Below are positions 8,633-17,970 of a stretch of DNA of 64,000 nucleotides, one piece after another. Below the pieces are notes generated by a model, which was not told the origin of the DNA, did not search any database, and was given only the letters and a program-made list of their open reading frames with translations. Within the stretch, counting starts at the first letter, position 1. Each line of letters starts with the position of its first letter. The stretch lies in NCBI GenBank assembly GCA_017553505.1, contig JAFZLD010000013.1, forward strand, positions 1 to 64,000. Reading direction: 5' to 3'. The translations under genes and the position numbers were made by a program. The DNA comes from Lachnospiraceae bacterium. Its GTDB lineage: Bacteria > Bacillota > Clostridia > Lachnospirales > Lachnospiraceae.

Positions 8633-9802
8633 TTACATTCTTAAGAGTAGTTCTTTACCTACCACTTTCTGATCCTTTATGTATGTGCGGGGCACTCTCT
8701 TGCTTACGGCGCAGGTAAGTTCGTAAGGGATAGTACCCGCAATATCGGAAAGCTCCTCTATCGGATTGTGCTTACCGAATATTTCAATCTCTGAGCCTAC
8801 GTCTACACCCGGCTTGTCGGTTAAATCAATCATACACATATCCATACAGATCTTGCCACGTTGAGGCGCGAGGCCTTCTTTGGTCATGAGGCTGCACTTG
8901 TTGGAAAGACTTCGGAAAAATCCATCTGCATAACCGTAAGGAAGTACGCCGATTCTCTCACGCTTGTCGGTCTTATAGATTCCGCCATAGCTGATGGCAG
9001 TGCCTTCGGGATATACCTTAACGGTGCTGACAACGGTCTTAAGAGTCATAACGGGCTTAAGGTGCAACTGTCTTGCGTACTCGCCATATCCGTAGAGTAA
9101 CAGTCCCGGACGCACCATATCAAGGTAAGTCTCGGGGAATCTTGCAACCGCACCGGTATTGGCACAGTGCTTGATTTCGATACGCTTACCGGTAATCTCT
9201 TCCACCTTGCTGCATACGTCGGTAAAAAGCTTAAACTGATGCTTGGTATATTCAAGCGCGGCTTCGCCTTCTTCATCCGCAACCGCAAAGTGAGTGAATG
9301 CGCCTTCCGTATAAAGCCCCGGCATATTCATGGCATCGGCAATGCCTTGCGCACCGGTGTCAAAGAACTCGCCGTCGCAGAGATATCCGAGTCTGGACAT
9401 ACCTGTATCAATCTTAATGTGAATCTTCAAGGTCTTACCGAGTCTCACAGCCTCTTCGGAGTACTCAACAGCCTTTGCCTTACAGGTAACAGCCTGCGTG
9501 ATGTTGTACTCTATAAGTCTATCGACCTGTTCCTTGGGCGTATGACCGAGAATAAGTATAGGCATCTTAACTTCGTTAAGTCTAAGCTCCATGGCCTCGT
9601 CGATACTACTAACAGCCAGGTAGTCGGCGCCTTCTTCTTCCAAGGTCTTAGCCACCATAACGGAGCCGTGCCCGTAGGCATCAGCCTTTACAACGCCTAA
9701 AAACTTAACGTTCTCTCCTATACGTTTTTTTAACGTTCTGTAATTGTGTATGAGCGCATCCAAATCAATTTCGGACCACGTTCTTTTAAGTGTGGATTCC
9801 AT
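8633..9802 (-). CDS. alr: Alanine racemase
   Basis: Converts L-alanine to D-alanine for peptidoglycan, using pyridoxal phosphate in the cytoplasm. The protein has 389 residues, a normal length. Lys39 in the VVKADAYGHG motif is the PLP-binding lysine, and Tyr272 in TAISYGG is the second catalytic base. The C-terminal PYGYADG and KICMDMCMID blocks of the beta domain are present. It is the last gene of the long leftward array, 32 bases after the YgjV-like gene, and ends at the bidirectional terminator. Family assignment is firm. Whether this copy is biosynthetic or catabolic cannot be read from sequence, but the housekeeping context favours biosynthesis. Confidence 0.97.
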   Translation of the reverse strand: MESTLKRTWSEIDLDALIHNYRTLKKRIGENVKFLGVVKADAYGHGSVMVAKTLEEEGADYLAVSSIDEAMELRLNEVKMPILILGHTPKEQVDRLIEYNITQAVTCKAKAVEYSEEAVRLGKTLKIHIKIDTGMSRLGYLCDGEFFDTGAQGIADAMNMPGLYTEGAFTHFAVADEEGEAALEYTKHQFKLFTDVCSKVEEITGKRIEIKHCANTGAVARFPETYLDMVRPGLLLYGYGEYARQLHLKPVMTLKTVVSTVKVYPEGTAISYGGIYKTDKRERIGVLPYGYADGFFRSLSNKCSLMTKEGLAPQRGKICMDMCMIDLTDKPGVDVGSEIEIFGKHNPIEELSDIAGTIPYELTCAVSKRVPRTYIKDQKVVGKELLLRM

Positions 9803-9834
9803 TATCCTGTGAACCCCTTTCGCCCATGTTTAAA

Positions 9835-10452
9835 TTAAAGCTCAAGCTCCATGTAATCGCCCACGCGCTTGTAGCCGACCTTTCTTAAATATACATAACT
9901 CTTCGGGATATCCGCAAGGAACCTACACTTGTTCACGCCATCCTTGGAAAGCTCTCTGTAAAGGAACTTGCCGACAGAAAAGTCTCTGAAAGTCTTTGTA
10001 ACAAAGTCAAGATAAATATCGAGCACTCCGTCACGACTCTTCTGCCCTATCAATACACCAGCAAGAGTATCTTCGCTGAAAATTAAGTAGGCAACATTTC
10101 CGGGCAGGTTCATGGCATCGAAGCTCGGGAAAAACTCATGAATTTCATCCGCGTACTTTTCTATAAAGAATCTGACCATTCCGTCTTCAATACCCGTAGC
10201 CTTGGCGGAGTATATCTTCTCGCTCTTGTCGGTAAAGTGCCGCCATAAAAAGAAAATATTAATGATAGCCAAAGTAGCATTAAGCGCAACAGTCGGATAT
10301 ACGTGCATCAGCACACCGTATACCGCAGATATTGCAGAACCGATTGTGTTAATAACTCTTAACTTATATACCGATGACATAAGGAAAGAAATAAGCACCA
10401 AAGCGGTTCCCACGTATCCGATTACTTCAAAAATTATTCTTGTTTTGTCCAT
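9835..10452 (-). CDS. YgjV-like membrane protein with C-terminal GNAT-like domain
   Basis: The protein has 205 residues. Residues 1-80 contain three membrane helices in the YgjV arrangement, with YKLRVINTIGSAISAVYG as the recognisable block. The remaining 120 or so residues look like a small GNAT-type acyltransferase fold: an FIEKY...FFPSF start, a central strand-loop, and the final SYVYLRKVGYKRVGDYMEL that ends many GNAT domains. A longer reading frame starts 25 codons upstream inside the GH5 gene. The ATG at 10452 has AAAGGA eight bases away and follows the GH5 stop by ten bases, so it is preferred. Substrate unknown; acyltransferase activity is inference from fold resemblance. Confidence 0.65.
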   Translation of the reverse strand: MDKTRIIFEVIGYVGTALVLISFLMSSVYKLRVINTIGSAISAVYGVLMHVYPTVALNATLAIINIFFLWRHFTDKSEKIYSAKATGIEDGMVRFFIEKYADEIHEFFPSFDAMNLPGNVAYLIFSEDTLAGVLIGQKSRDGVLDIYLDFVTKTFRDFSVGKFLYRELSKDGVNKCRFLADIPKSYVYLRKVGYKRVGDYMELEL

Positions 10453-10462
10453 AGATTGTCCT

Positions 10463-11830
10463 TTAGTTGTTGCCGTACCACACAAGCTGTGACACGATGT
10501 CGGGATAAGGGAAAGAATTGTCGGCACGCTTATAAATACCGAATATCTCGCCGCTTCCCGAGAAGTTGTTATTGTCCCACCAGCATACGGGCATTAAGTA
10601 ACTTCTTGCGTATGCCGTAAATGTTGCCGCATATTTGGCTCTGTCTTCAGTGTTACCGTTTCTGTCTCTTGCACCGAATTCGTCGATTATGATACCTGTT
10701 CCGTTCTTAATATACTTAACAAACAGGTTCATGAAAAGCGCGTTAAGCTCCGATACCGCACCCGACTGATCGAATGTGGCTGTAGCGCCCGACACGTTCG
10801 GCTCGGCAAGTGCAAAGAGGTAAGGTCTGTATGCATGTACCGTCAAAAGAATACGATTCTCAGCCTCCGCATACTCATCGGTAGGCATCTTAAATGCATC
10901 GCAAAGAATATAGTCAGGTGATGCACAATAGCCGGGAACGGTAATGTATCTTGTCTTATTGTAAGCACCGGGAGTCTGTCTGATAGTGTCAACAATAAGC
11001 TGGTTAAGCTGATTTACGCAATCAAGAGCTTCTTTGGCCTGTTTGGAATTAAGGTCGGGAATGTTCCACTCAATATCGGTTCCCACAAGTCTCGGCTCGT
11101 TTAATGATTCAAACACAAGATGCTCGTCACAGTCACCGAACTTGGTCGCAATCTGCTCCCACACCTTGCTTACATACTTCTTGGAATTATCGAGGCATTC
11201 GTAAGAAGGATACATGTACTTCTTAAGATTGTCATGATGTATGTTGAGAATAACGTACATATCCTCTTCAAGCGCCCAGTTTACAACTTCATAAACTCTG
11301 TTCATCCACTTTTCGTTGATGTTGTAATTATCATCAACGTGGTTGTGCCACGAAACCGGGATTCTTATGGTCTTGAAGCCTGCTTCCTTCAAATCAAGGA
11401 TATGCTGCTTGGTAGTCTTAACGTTCTGCCAATATGTCTCAAACTGTAAATCATCGCTGAATACATTCTTGGCATCATTGGCATCAAAAGTGTTGCCGAG
11501 GTTGTATCCCGCACCCATGCTTTCGGTAAACTTAAGAGCCTCGCTCTCGGGGGCTTTATGCTTGGATACAAGTACGTTTACAAGGTTATCGGGTCTCACT
11601 GTAAAATCCTTTTCTTCTGTTGATGCAGAGGTTTCGGTCGATGCCGAAGTCTCTTTAGTGGCAGATGTCTCCGCCGATACGGAAGTCTCTTCCTCGGATA
11701 CGGAAGTCTCCGTTGAAACGCTTACCGTCTCAGTGCTTGAAGGCGTAACACTCGCCTCACCTTTGGTACAACCTGCAAGTAAAAGTGTTGCTGCAAGTGC
11801 CAGTGCCAAAATTCTTTTTTGCTTTCTCAT
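10463..11830 (-). CDS. Secreted lipoprotein glycoside hydrolase family 5 (endoglucanase-like)
   Basis: The protein has 455 residues. The signal peptide ends in a lipobox (LLAGC, Cys21), so it should be lipid-anchored outside the membrane. Residues 22-75 are a Ser/Thr/Glu-rich linker made of repeated SVSTETS/SASTETS units, followed by a GH5 barrel. The acid/base is Glu245 in ESLNEP and the nucleophile is Glu384 in IIIDEFGARD. MGAGYNLGNTFDA and NIHHDN are further GH5 signatures, and a Trp-Trp pair at 417-418 probably lines the substrate cleft. Known: GH5 enzymes hydrolyse cellulose, xyloglucan, mannan or related beta-glycans; the exact substrate cannot be fixed here. It sits inside a housekeeping array between rsgA and the YgjV-like gene, 15 and 10 bases from its neighbours. 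Confidence 0.92.
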   Translation of the reverse strand: MRKQKRILALALAATLLLAGCTKGEASVTPSSTETVSVSTETSVSEEETSVSAETSATKETSASTETSASTEEKDFTVRPDNLVNVLVSKHKAPESEALKFTESMGAGYNLGNTFDANDAKNVFSDDLQFETYWQNVKTTKQHILDLKEAGFKTIRIPVSWHNHVDDNYNINEKWMNRVYEVVNWALEEDMYVILNIHHDNLKKYMYPSYECLDNSKKYVSKVWEQIATKFGDCDEHLVFESLNEPRLVGTDIEWNIPDLNSKQAKEALDCVNQLNQLIVDTIRQTPGAYNKTRYITVPGYCASPDYILCDAFKMPTDEYAEAENRILLTVHAYRPYLFALAEPNVSGATATFDQSGAVSELNALFMNLFVKYIKNGTGIIIDEFGARDRNGNTEDRAKYAATFTAYARSYLMPVCWWDNNNFSGSGEIFGIYKRADNSFPYPDIVSQLVWYGNN

Positions 11831-11845
11831 AATCCACTCCGTCTT

Positions 11846-12721
11846 TTAGTTTTTGCGTGCCCCTAACTGGGCGAAAAGCTCTAAATAGTTGTCATACCGA
11901 AGCTTGGATATCTTACCGTCACTTACCGCCGCTTTAACCGCGCAATCCGGTTCATTGATATGAACGCAGTCGGCGAATCGGCACGATGACTCATAATCGG
12001 CGAACTCATTGTAATAGTCTTTAAGACTTTGCTTGTCCGCGCCGAATATATCAAGTGACGTAAAGCCCGGCGTATCCATGATATAAGTGCCATCACCCAT
12101 CGGCAGAAGCTCCGCATGCCTTGTGGTATGCTTGCCTCTCTCGGTCTTGATACTGATATCACCGGTTTCCATTATATCTTTCCTGCATAAAAGATTTATT
12201 AGAGATGACTTGCCCACGCCGCTGGGGCCGGCCATTACTGTTGTCTTATTCTCAAGCAAATCTCTTAACGCTTCTACTCCCGCTTTCTCCTTGACGCTGA
12301 CAAAGAAAATGGGGTAGCCCGCGTTAATATAGGCTTCACGAATAGTATCTATTTCATCCTCGCTTGCAAGATCGTCCTTATTGAACACTATGATGCACGG
12401 AACGTTCTCACTCTCCATGTATATCAGGAATCTGTCGAGCAGATTAAAATTAGGGTCCGGACTCTTGATTGCAAAAACAATTAAAGCCTGGTCAACGTTG
12501 GCGCAGGCGGGCCTTATCATACGACTCTTGCTCTTATAAACCTTCGTCACGTTACCTAAGCTTTTTTCTTCGTCTATTATGTCGATTTCAACGTCGTCGC
12601 CTACAAGCGGCTTGGTTCCGGCATTACGAAAAGAACCTTTGGCCTTACACTCAAAGGTTCCTTTACCGTCAACATTTACGTAATAAAATCCTGCAATGCC
12701 TTTAATTATCTTTCCTTGCAT
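11846..12721 (-). CDS. rsgA: Ribosome small-subunit biogenesis GTPase RsgA
   Basis: A circularly permuted GTPase that acts in late 30S maturation. The 291-residue protein has an N-terminal OB fold, the G4 motif FNKDD ahead of the P-loop GPSGVGKSSL, the DTPGF motif, and a C-terminal zinc-binding knuckle (CRFADC...HINEPDC). The frame could begin at a TTG one codon earlier. The ATG at 12721 is preferred, with a weak GGGTGA upstream. It lies 11 bases after the prkC stop, an arrangement (prpC-prkC-rsgA) common in Firmicutes, and PrkC-type kinases are known to phosphorylate RsgA in some relatives. Confidence 0.96.
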   Translation of the reverse strand: MQGKIIKGIAGFYYVNVDGKGTFECKAKGSFRNAGTKPLVGDDVEIDIIDEEKSLGNVTKVYKSKSRMIRPACANVDQALIVFAIKSPDPNFNLLDRFLIYMESENVPCIIVFNKDDLASEDEIDTIREAYINAGYPIFFVSVKEKAGVEALRDLLENKTTVMAGPSGVGKSSLINLLCRKDIMETGDISIKTERGKHTTRHAELLPMGDGTYIMDTPGFTSLDIFGADKQSLKDYYNEFADYESSCRFADCVHINEPDCAVKAAVSDGKISKLRYDNYLELFAQLGARKN

Positions 12722-12732
12722 CAATCACCCGA

Positions 12733-14811
12733 TTATTCGTCAACTTCAAAATTAACATCACGCTTGATAACTTTGGTTTCTTTCTTCTCTTCGGTAATAA
12801 CGTTACCTGATGCGTCCTTCTCGGCGGGAATCTTCACCTCATAAGAAAGGGTGATGGTACCGCTGTTGGTTCCCGAAATGTTGGAAATATTAACGGAAAC
12901 AGGGAAAGAAGTGGTCCATGTGGACTGTAATACCTTGCCGTCGGTTCCGGCAATTACAATCTCAACCTTGGTACCCATTTCAAATTCGGGGTCTTCAGCC
13001 GTAGAGGGTGCATTAATGCTTCCGTTAAATCTGTACAAAACAGTATCAGGAGGCTCGGGACCCATGCTGGCATGAAGGTCTATTGCCGTACCCTTGGGAA
13101 CATCCTTATCGGCTTCTAAGCTCTGATAACAAATCTGTCCCTCAGGGAATACATTATCGTAAACAGGTGCTACGGGATTAACCGTAAGGCCTGCCTCTGT
13201 CAAAAGAAGAACTGCCTCATCATTGTCTTTACCAAGGACATTGGGAACCTTAACAAGATTCTCGGCAGCACCCTGGCTGACTACCAATAATACTGTAGAC
13301 TCTTCAGGTGCCTTCTCTCCTCCTTCCGGAGATTGAGAAATAATATGACCCTCAGGAACTGTATCTGAATATTCCTGAATCGGATCCACTTTAAGATTTA
13401 AATCCATCATAGCCTTATTGGCTTCTTTATAATGCTTACCTACTACATCAGGAACGATTACGCTGGTGGAGCCGGAGCTTACGTTAAGAACGATTTCCGA
13501 ACCAGCATCAACAGGTAATCCATCATGTACGCTCGCAGAAATAACATAGCCTGCTTTGACATCATCTGATTCGGTATATTTAACAAAATACTTCAGCTTG
13601 TTTTTTTCAAGTATCTTCTGAGCTTCTTCCATGCTCTTGCCTTCTACCTTGGGCATAACTACCTGCTCGGGCTTCTCGATGGATTCGGAAATCGGAGTCT
13701 TGTCGTGGTTCTCCTTGCCAAGCCTGATGGCTCCGATACCCTTACCGATTAAAAATATGGCAATCATCAAAATAGCCACGCCCATGAAGATGGCAAGAAA
13801 TGTGGTAAGTCTATCCATCTTTGAGTCATATTCCGAATCGTCGTCGTTGTGATTGGGGTTAACCTTAGGGAGTTCTCCCGTTAAATCTTCAGAACCCCTT
13901 GTATTCTTCTTGAGTGCCTCCAGCTCATCCTGAGTAACGGCTCTTGTGGCACCAAGTTCGTCGTCTTCTTTAATCTTAACAAAATCTTCATCCGGTGTGA
14001 TGAAAGTCTTCTTAAGGTCTTCGATAAGAGCGCCCATGCTCTGATATCTTCTGTCGGGGCTCTTCTGTGTACACTTAAGTACAATCTGCTCTACGCTTAT
14101 TGGAATATCGTCAACATATTCTCTGGGAGAAGGCATTTCTTCCTGAATTTGCTTAATGGCGATAGCTACAGTGGTCTCGCCGTTAAAAGGAACACGTCCG
14201 GTAAGCATTTCAAAAAGAGTAATACCGAGTGAATAAATATCGCTCTTCTCATCCGAATATCCGCCACGCGCCTGCTCGGGGGATGTATAGTGAACAGACC
14301 CCATAACGTTGGAAGTGATGGTGTTACTGGTGGCAGCCTTGGCAATACCGAAGTCTGTTACCTTAACCTTTCCTTCTTTGGAAATAATAACGTTCTGAGG
14401 TTTAATGTCTCTGTGAATAATGTGATTGTTGTGAGCGGCCTCGATGCCCATGCCTATCTGAATTGCGATGGTCACTGCTTCTTTGACCGAGAGACGGGCT
14501 TTCTTCTCGATATATTTCTTAAGAGTGATGCCCTCAACAAGCTCCATTACGATATAGTTGGTACCATTCTCCTCGCCTACATCGTAAACATTAACGATGT
14601 TGGGATGCATAAGTCCCGCAGCTGCCTGAGCCTCTATCTTGAACTTAGAGACAAAGTTGGCGTTCTCGGCAAACTCCTGCTTGAGTACCTTAACCGCAAC
14701 AAATCTGTTCAATTTATGATCTTTAGCTTTATAGACGTCAGACATACCGCCGGTTCCGATTTTCTCAAGAACCTCGTACCTTTCGCCTATCATCATACCA
14801 ATTTTAACCAT
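12733..14811 (-). CDS. prkC: PASTA-domain Ser/Thr protein kinase (PrkC/Stk1)
   Basis: The protein has 692 residues. It has a cytoplasmic kinase domain with the glycine loop GTGGMSDVYK, Lys41 (VAVK), catalytic Asp135 (HRDIKPQN) and DFG at 153. An acidic linker and one membrane helix near residues 335-360 follow. Outside the cell come three PASTA repeats beginning near 385 (VMPKVEGKS), 455 (VIVPDVVGK) and 525 (VKVPNVLGK), then a C-terminal beta-rich domain. Known: PASTA repeats bind muropeptides or lipid II, and the kinase couples cell-wall status to growth, division or spore germination. Its antagonist phosphatase is encoded 30 bases upstream. The start ATG has AGAGGA six bases away. Confidence 0.96.
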   Translation of the reverse strand: MVKIGMMIGERYEVLEKIGTGGMSDVYKAKDHKLNRFVAVKVLKQEFAENANFVSKFKIEAQAAAGLMHPNIVNVYDVGEENGTNYIVMELVEGITLKKYIEKKARLSVKEAVTIAIQIGMGIEAAHNNHIIHRDIKPQNVIISKEGKVKVTDFGIAKAATSNTITSNVMGSVHYTSPEQARGGYSDEKSDIYSLGITLFEMLTGRVPFNGETTVAIAIKQIQEEMPSPREYVDDIPISVEQIVLKCTQKSPDRRYQSMGALIEDLKKTFITPDEDFVKIKEDDELGATRAVTQDELEALKKNTRGSEDLTGELPKVNPNHNDDDSEYDSKMDRLTTFLAIFMGVAILMIAIFLIGKGIGAIRLGKENHDKTPISESIEKPEQVVMPKVEGKSMEEAQKILEKNKLKYFVKYTESDDVKAGYVISASVHDGLPVDAGSEIVLNVSSGSTSVIVPDVVGKHYKEANKAMMDLNLKVDPIQEYSDTVPEGHIISQSPEGGEKAPEESTVLLVVSQGAAENLVKVPNVLGKDNDEAVLLLTEAGLTVNPVAPVYDNVFPEGQICYQSLEADKDVPKGTAIDLHASMGPEPPDTVLYRFNGSINAPSTAEDPEFEMGTKVEIVIAGTDGKVLQSTWTTSFPVSVNISNISGTNSGTITLSYEVKIPAEKDASGNVITEEKKETKVIKRDVNFEVDE

Positions 14812-14841
14812 GTGTATCCTCTGTCAGACAATATCGTGCGC

Positions 14842-15570
14842 CTACGCAAACGGCTCAATCAAGATAACGGAAATGTTATCCTTGCCGCCCGAATTATTGG
14901 CAGCCTCCACAAGTGCTTCCGCCTTGCTTGCTATATCGCGCTCTTTCTTGAGTATCATAAGAATCTCGCTGTCTTCAAGCATGTTGGTAAGACCGTCCGA
15001 GCACATAAGCACTATGTCGCCCTTATGAAGTCTTACGGTGAAAAAATCCGACTCGATGTCGTCATCCGCACCGACAGCTCTTGTTATGATATTCTTCTGT
15101 GGATGAGTCCTTGCGCTCTCGCGATCAAGGCTTCCCATCTTGATCATCTCCTCAACATAGGAATGATCCACCGTAACCTGTTTAATATCGTCCCCGATAA
15201 CATACAATCTCGAATCGCCGACATTGGCTACCTGTAAGCAATCTCCCACAACAGCGGCAAGTACCAGTGTGGTACCCATTCTGTCATATTCGGGATTCTC
15301 AAGCGCCTCGGCTCTTATAACTCTGTTGGCCTCTTTAATGGCCTCCGTAAATAACTTACGCGGAGTGGTGGCCTTCGACTCTTCAATGAACTTCGTGACA
15401 GTCTCAACCGTGCGAAGAGATGCGTATTCTCCGCCGTTATATCCGCCCATACCGTCAGCAAGGGCAAAAAGATTGGGCAGATTTCCCACAGGCTTTTCGC
15501 TGGTGAAAATGTAGTCCTGGTTCATTGTTCGTTTTTTCCCAACATCCGATAAGGAAAAAGTCTTAAGCAC
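14842..15570 (-). CDS. prpC: PP2C-family protein phosphatase (PrpC/Stp)
   Basis: A metal-dependent Ser/Thr phosphatase that reverses PrkC phosphorylation. The 242-residue protein carries the PP2C metal and phosphate motifs: RTMNQD near residue 15, ADGMGGYNGGE near 39, VGDSRLY, SDGLTNML and GGKDNIS near the C-terminus. The start codon is GTG at 15570, preceded by GGAGG with seven-base spacing located at the end of rlmN. It is two bases from rlmN and 30 bases from prkC, the standard pairing. Confidence 0.96.
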   Translation of the reverse strand: MLKTFSLSDVGKKRTMNQDYIFTSEKPVGNLPNLFALADGMGGYNGGEYASLRTVETVTKFIEESKATTPRKLFTEAIKEANRVIRAEALENPEYDRMGTTLVLAAVVGDCLQVANVGDSRLYVIGDDIKQVTVDHSYVEEMIKMGSLDRESARTHPQKNIITRAVGADDDIESDFFTVRLHKGDIVLMCSDGLTNMLEDSEILMILKKERDIASKAEALVEAANNSGGKDNISVILIEPFA

Positions 15571-15572
15571 CC

Positions 15573-16622
15573 CTATGCCTCCTCGTGTTTTTCGCTAAGG
15601 ACCTTCTTACGAAGCTGTCCGCAGGCCCCGTCTATATCGCGACCCATTTCCCTTCTAATAGTAACATTTATTCCGCTTTTTTCAAGTTTATTTTTGAATG
15701 CAAGGACGTCTGCGTGCGCTGTTTCCTTGTAATCCCGCTCTTTGATGGGATTGACTGGAATAAGATTTACATGGGCTTTAACCCTCCCCGCAAGCTTTAT
15801 AAGCCCCTTTAAATCTTCCTCCTTATCATTGACGTTTCGTACCAGCGCATACTCAAAAGTAATACGCCTTCCCGTCTTGTCAAAATAATACTCGCAAGCC
15901 CCCATAAGCTCTTCAATCGAGTACTTATTGGCTATCGGCATAAGCTCTCGTCTCTTCTCATCCGTAACCGAATGGAGCGAAAGCGCAAGCGTAATCGCCA
16001 GCTTCTCATCCGCCAGGCGCTTCATATTTTCCACGATTCCGCAGGTTGATACGGTTACGTTTCTCTGGCTGATATTTAATCCGTTTTCGTCCGTAAGAAG
16101 CTTTACAAACTTAAGTATATTGTCGTAATTATCCATCGGCTCTCCGGTACCCATTACGACCACATTGGACACTCTCTCACCGGTTAGCACCTGAATCCTG
16201 TATATCTCGTCAAGCATCTCTGACGGAGCCAGATTCCTCGTCAGTCCATCAAGCGTCGAAGCGCAGAATCTGCAGCCCATGCGGCATCCGACCTGCGAAG
16301 AAATACACACCGAATTGCCGTGATGATACCTCATGAAAACGCTCTCGACGTAGTTACCGTCCGCAAGCTTAAAAAGGTACTTTCTCGTGCCGTCTATCTT
16401 CGATTCCTGCATCCTTGCGACTTCGCAAGCGGTTATGTCAAAATGCTCGGCAAGGCTCTTTCGTAGGTCAGCCGAGAGGTTGGTCATCTCGTCAAAAGAA
16501 GTCACCAGCTTCTTATGAAGCCAGTCGTATATCTGACGTGCTCTGAACTTTTGAAGTCCCAGATCCTTAATAACCGTCTCAAGTTCATTAAAGTCCAAGG
16601 ACTTAATATCGATTTTATCCAT
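15573..16622 (-). CDS. rlmN: Dual-specificity 23S rRNA/tRNA A2503 methyltransferase RlmN
   Basis: A radical-SAM enzyme that adds a methyl to C2 of A2503 in 23S rRNA and A37 in some tRNAs. The iron-sulphur cluster motif CRMGCRFC places cysteines at about 113, 117 and 120 when counted from the ATG at 16622. The methyl-carrying cysteine is in DGACGQLR near the C-terminus. A longer frame would start 18 codons earlier, inside rsmB, and add residues unlike RlmN. The MDKIDIKSL start, four bases after the rsmB stop, gives the usual 349-residue length. Without the cysteine in GACGQ the gene might have been a resistance Cfr relative, but RlmN fits context and sequence. Confidence 0.95.
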   Translation of the reverse strand: MDKIDIKSLDFNELETVIKDLGLQKFRARQIYDWLHKKLVTSFDEMTNLSADLRKSLAEHFDITACEVARMQESKIDGTRKYLFKLADGNYVESVFMRYHHGNSVCISSQVGCRMGCRFCASTLDGLTRNLAPSEMLDEIYRIQVLTGERVSNVVVMGTGEPMDNYDNILKFVKLLTDENGLNISQRNVTVSTCGIVENMKRLADEKLAITLALSLHSVTDEKRRELMPIANKYSIEELMGACEYYFDKTGRRITFEYALVRNVNDKEEDLKGLIKLAGRVKAHVNLIPVNPIKERDYKETAHADVLAFKNKLEKSGINVTIRREMGRDIDGACGQLRKKVLSEKHEEA

Positions 16623-16626
16623 TACT

Positions 16627-17970
16627 CTACTCTCTGATAAATCTTGCCACGAAGAATCCGTCGGTTCCGTCAACATCCGGCCTTAACTGGATATGCGTAT
16701 CCGTCTTACGCTCCCCCGTAAAAAGAAAGGGCACATAAGGCTTAAGCGAATCCTCTTTAAAGGGCAGATTCTCCGTAATAAACTTAACCATCTTTTCATT
16801 CTCGGCCTTATGAACGGTACAGGTAGAATATACAAGCACACCGCCCGGCTTAACATAGCGCGACACATTCGTAACTATTTTCTTCTGAAGGTCGCATATG
16901 TCTTTCATGGCTTCGTTACTGATCTTGTATTTAATATCACTCTTACGTGACATGACACCGAGCCCCGAGCAGGGAACGTCGGCTATGACAACGTCAAAGC
17001 GGTTCTCAAATTCACTGTTAAATTCCGTTGCATCCTGAAGCGTAGGCGTTACGTTCGCAAGCCCCATGCGCTCAATATTGTCGGCTATAAGCGATACCTT
17101 GTCATCCGACACGTCACAGCTTATAACCTCACCTTTGGGAAGCATTCTCGATGCAACATAAGATGACTTGCCTCCCGGTGCCGCACATACGTCAAGCACC
17201 TTCAAATCGTCGCCCGCTCGCACGCCCGTGCTCTCTGCGCATATCATGGAACTTGCATCCTGTATGAGGAACTTGCCCTCAAGGAAACCCGGAACCGACT
17301 CCATTCCTTCGAAAGACTCAAGCTTGTAAGCGTCAGCAATACTTCCTACCGTCTCATACTTAATACCTTTCTCTGCCCATTCTTTCTCCAGCATAAGAGC
17401 ATCGTCGCTTCTTAACACCTTAACATATGTCGGGCGAATCTCAGAAAGGGCTTTGATCAGGCTTTCCGCGTCGCCCTGCTCTTTCATGAACATCTTCACT
17501 ATCCATTCGGGGCAGGAATACTGCACGCTCAAACGCTGTACTTTGTCATTAATTCCATCAAAAGAAAGGGCATTGTCCTTGTCCCTGCAGATGCTTCGAA
17601 GCACCCCGTTTACGAAGGGGCAGAAAGCCTCGAAACTTTTCTTGCGGCACAGTTTAACCGCTTCGTCACAGACCGCGTTGTCCGGAACCTTATCCATGTA
17701 AAGAATCTGATAAAGACTCATACGTAAGATAGCCGCCACAGCGGGCTTGCACTTGGCTACGGGCTTGCTAGAATACTTATCAAGCACGTAGTCTAAGGTT
17801 ATTCTGTTAAAGACGGTGCCCTCACTGACACGCTTTATGAATCCTTTGTCCCTTGCATCAAGGTAATCGTACTTAAGAAGCACATCGCGAATCAGCAGAT
17901 GGCTCTTGGCGTCTCTTTTCTCAAGTTCCAAAAGAATATCTAAAATAATTTCTCTTGTATTAACACTCAT
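16627..17970 (-). CDS. rsmB: 16S rRNA m5C967 methyltransferase RsmB
   Basis: The protein has 447 residues. An N-terminal NusB-like RNA-binding domain (about 1-140, with DKGFIKRVSEGTVFNR) precedes an S-adenosylmethionine methyltransferase domain. The SAM loop is CAAPGGKSSY, and the two catalytic cysteines lie in DVPCSGLG and YSTCTVH. It overlaps fmt by four bases (ATGA), a coupling that continues through def. Confidence 0.96.
   Translation of the reverse strand: MSVNTREIILDILLELEKRDAKSHLLIRDVLLKYDYLDARDKGFIKRVSEGTVFNRITLDYVLDKYSSKPVAKCKPAVAAILRMSLYQILYMDKVPDNAVCDEAVKLCRKKSFEAFCPFVNGVLRSICRDKDNALSFDGINDKVQRLSVQYSCPEWIVKMFMKEQGDAESLIKALSEIRPTYVKVLRSDDALMLEKEWAEKGIKYETVGSIADAYKLESFEGMESVPGFLEGKFLIQDASSMICAESTGVRAGDDLKVLDVCAAPGGKSSYVASRMLPKGEVISCDVSDDKVSLIADNIERMGLANVTPTLQDATEFNSEFENRFDVVIADVPCSGLGVMSRKSDIKYKISNEAMKDICDLQKKIVTNVSRYVKPGGVLVYSTCTVHKAENEKMVKFITENLPFKEDSLKPYVPFLFTGERKTDTHIQLRPDVDGTDGFFVARFIRE

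Noticed and set aside
14290-15237. A 315-residue rightward open frame across prkC and prpC
   Set aside because: Its sequence has no family features, and it runs antisense to two firmly identified genes.
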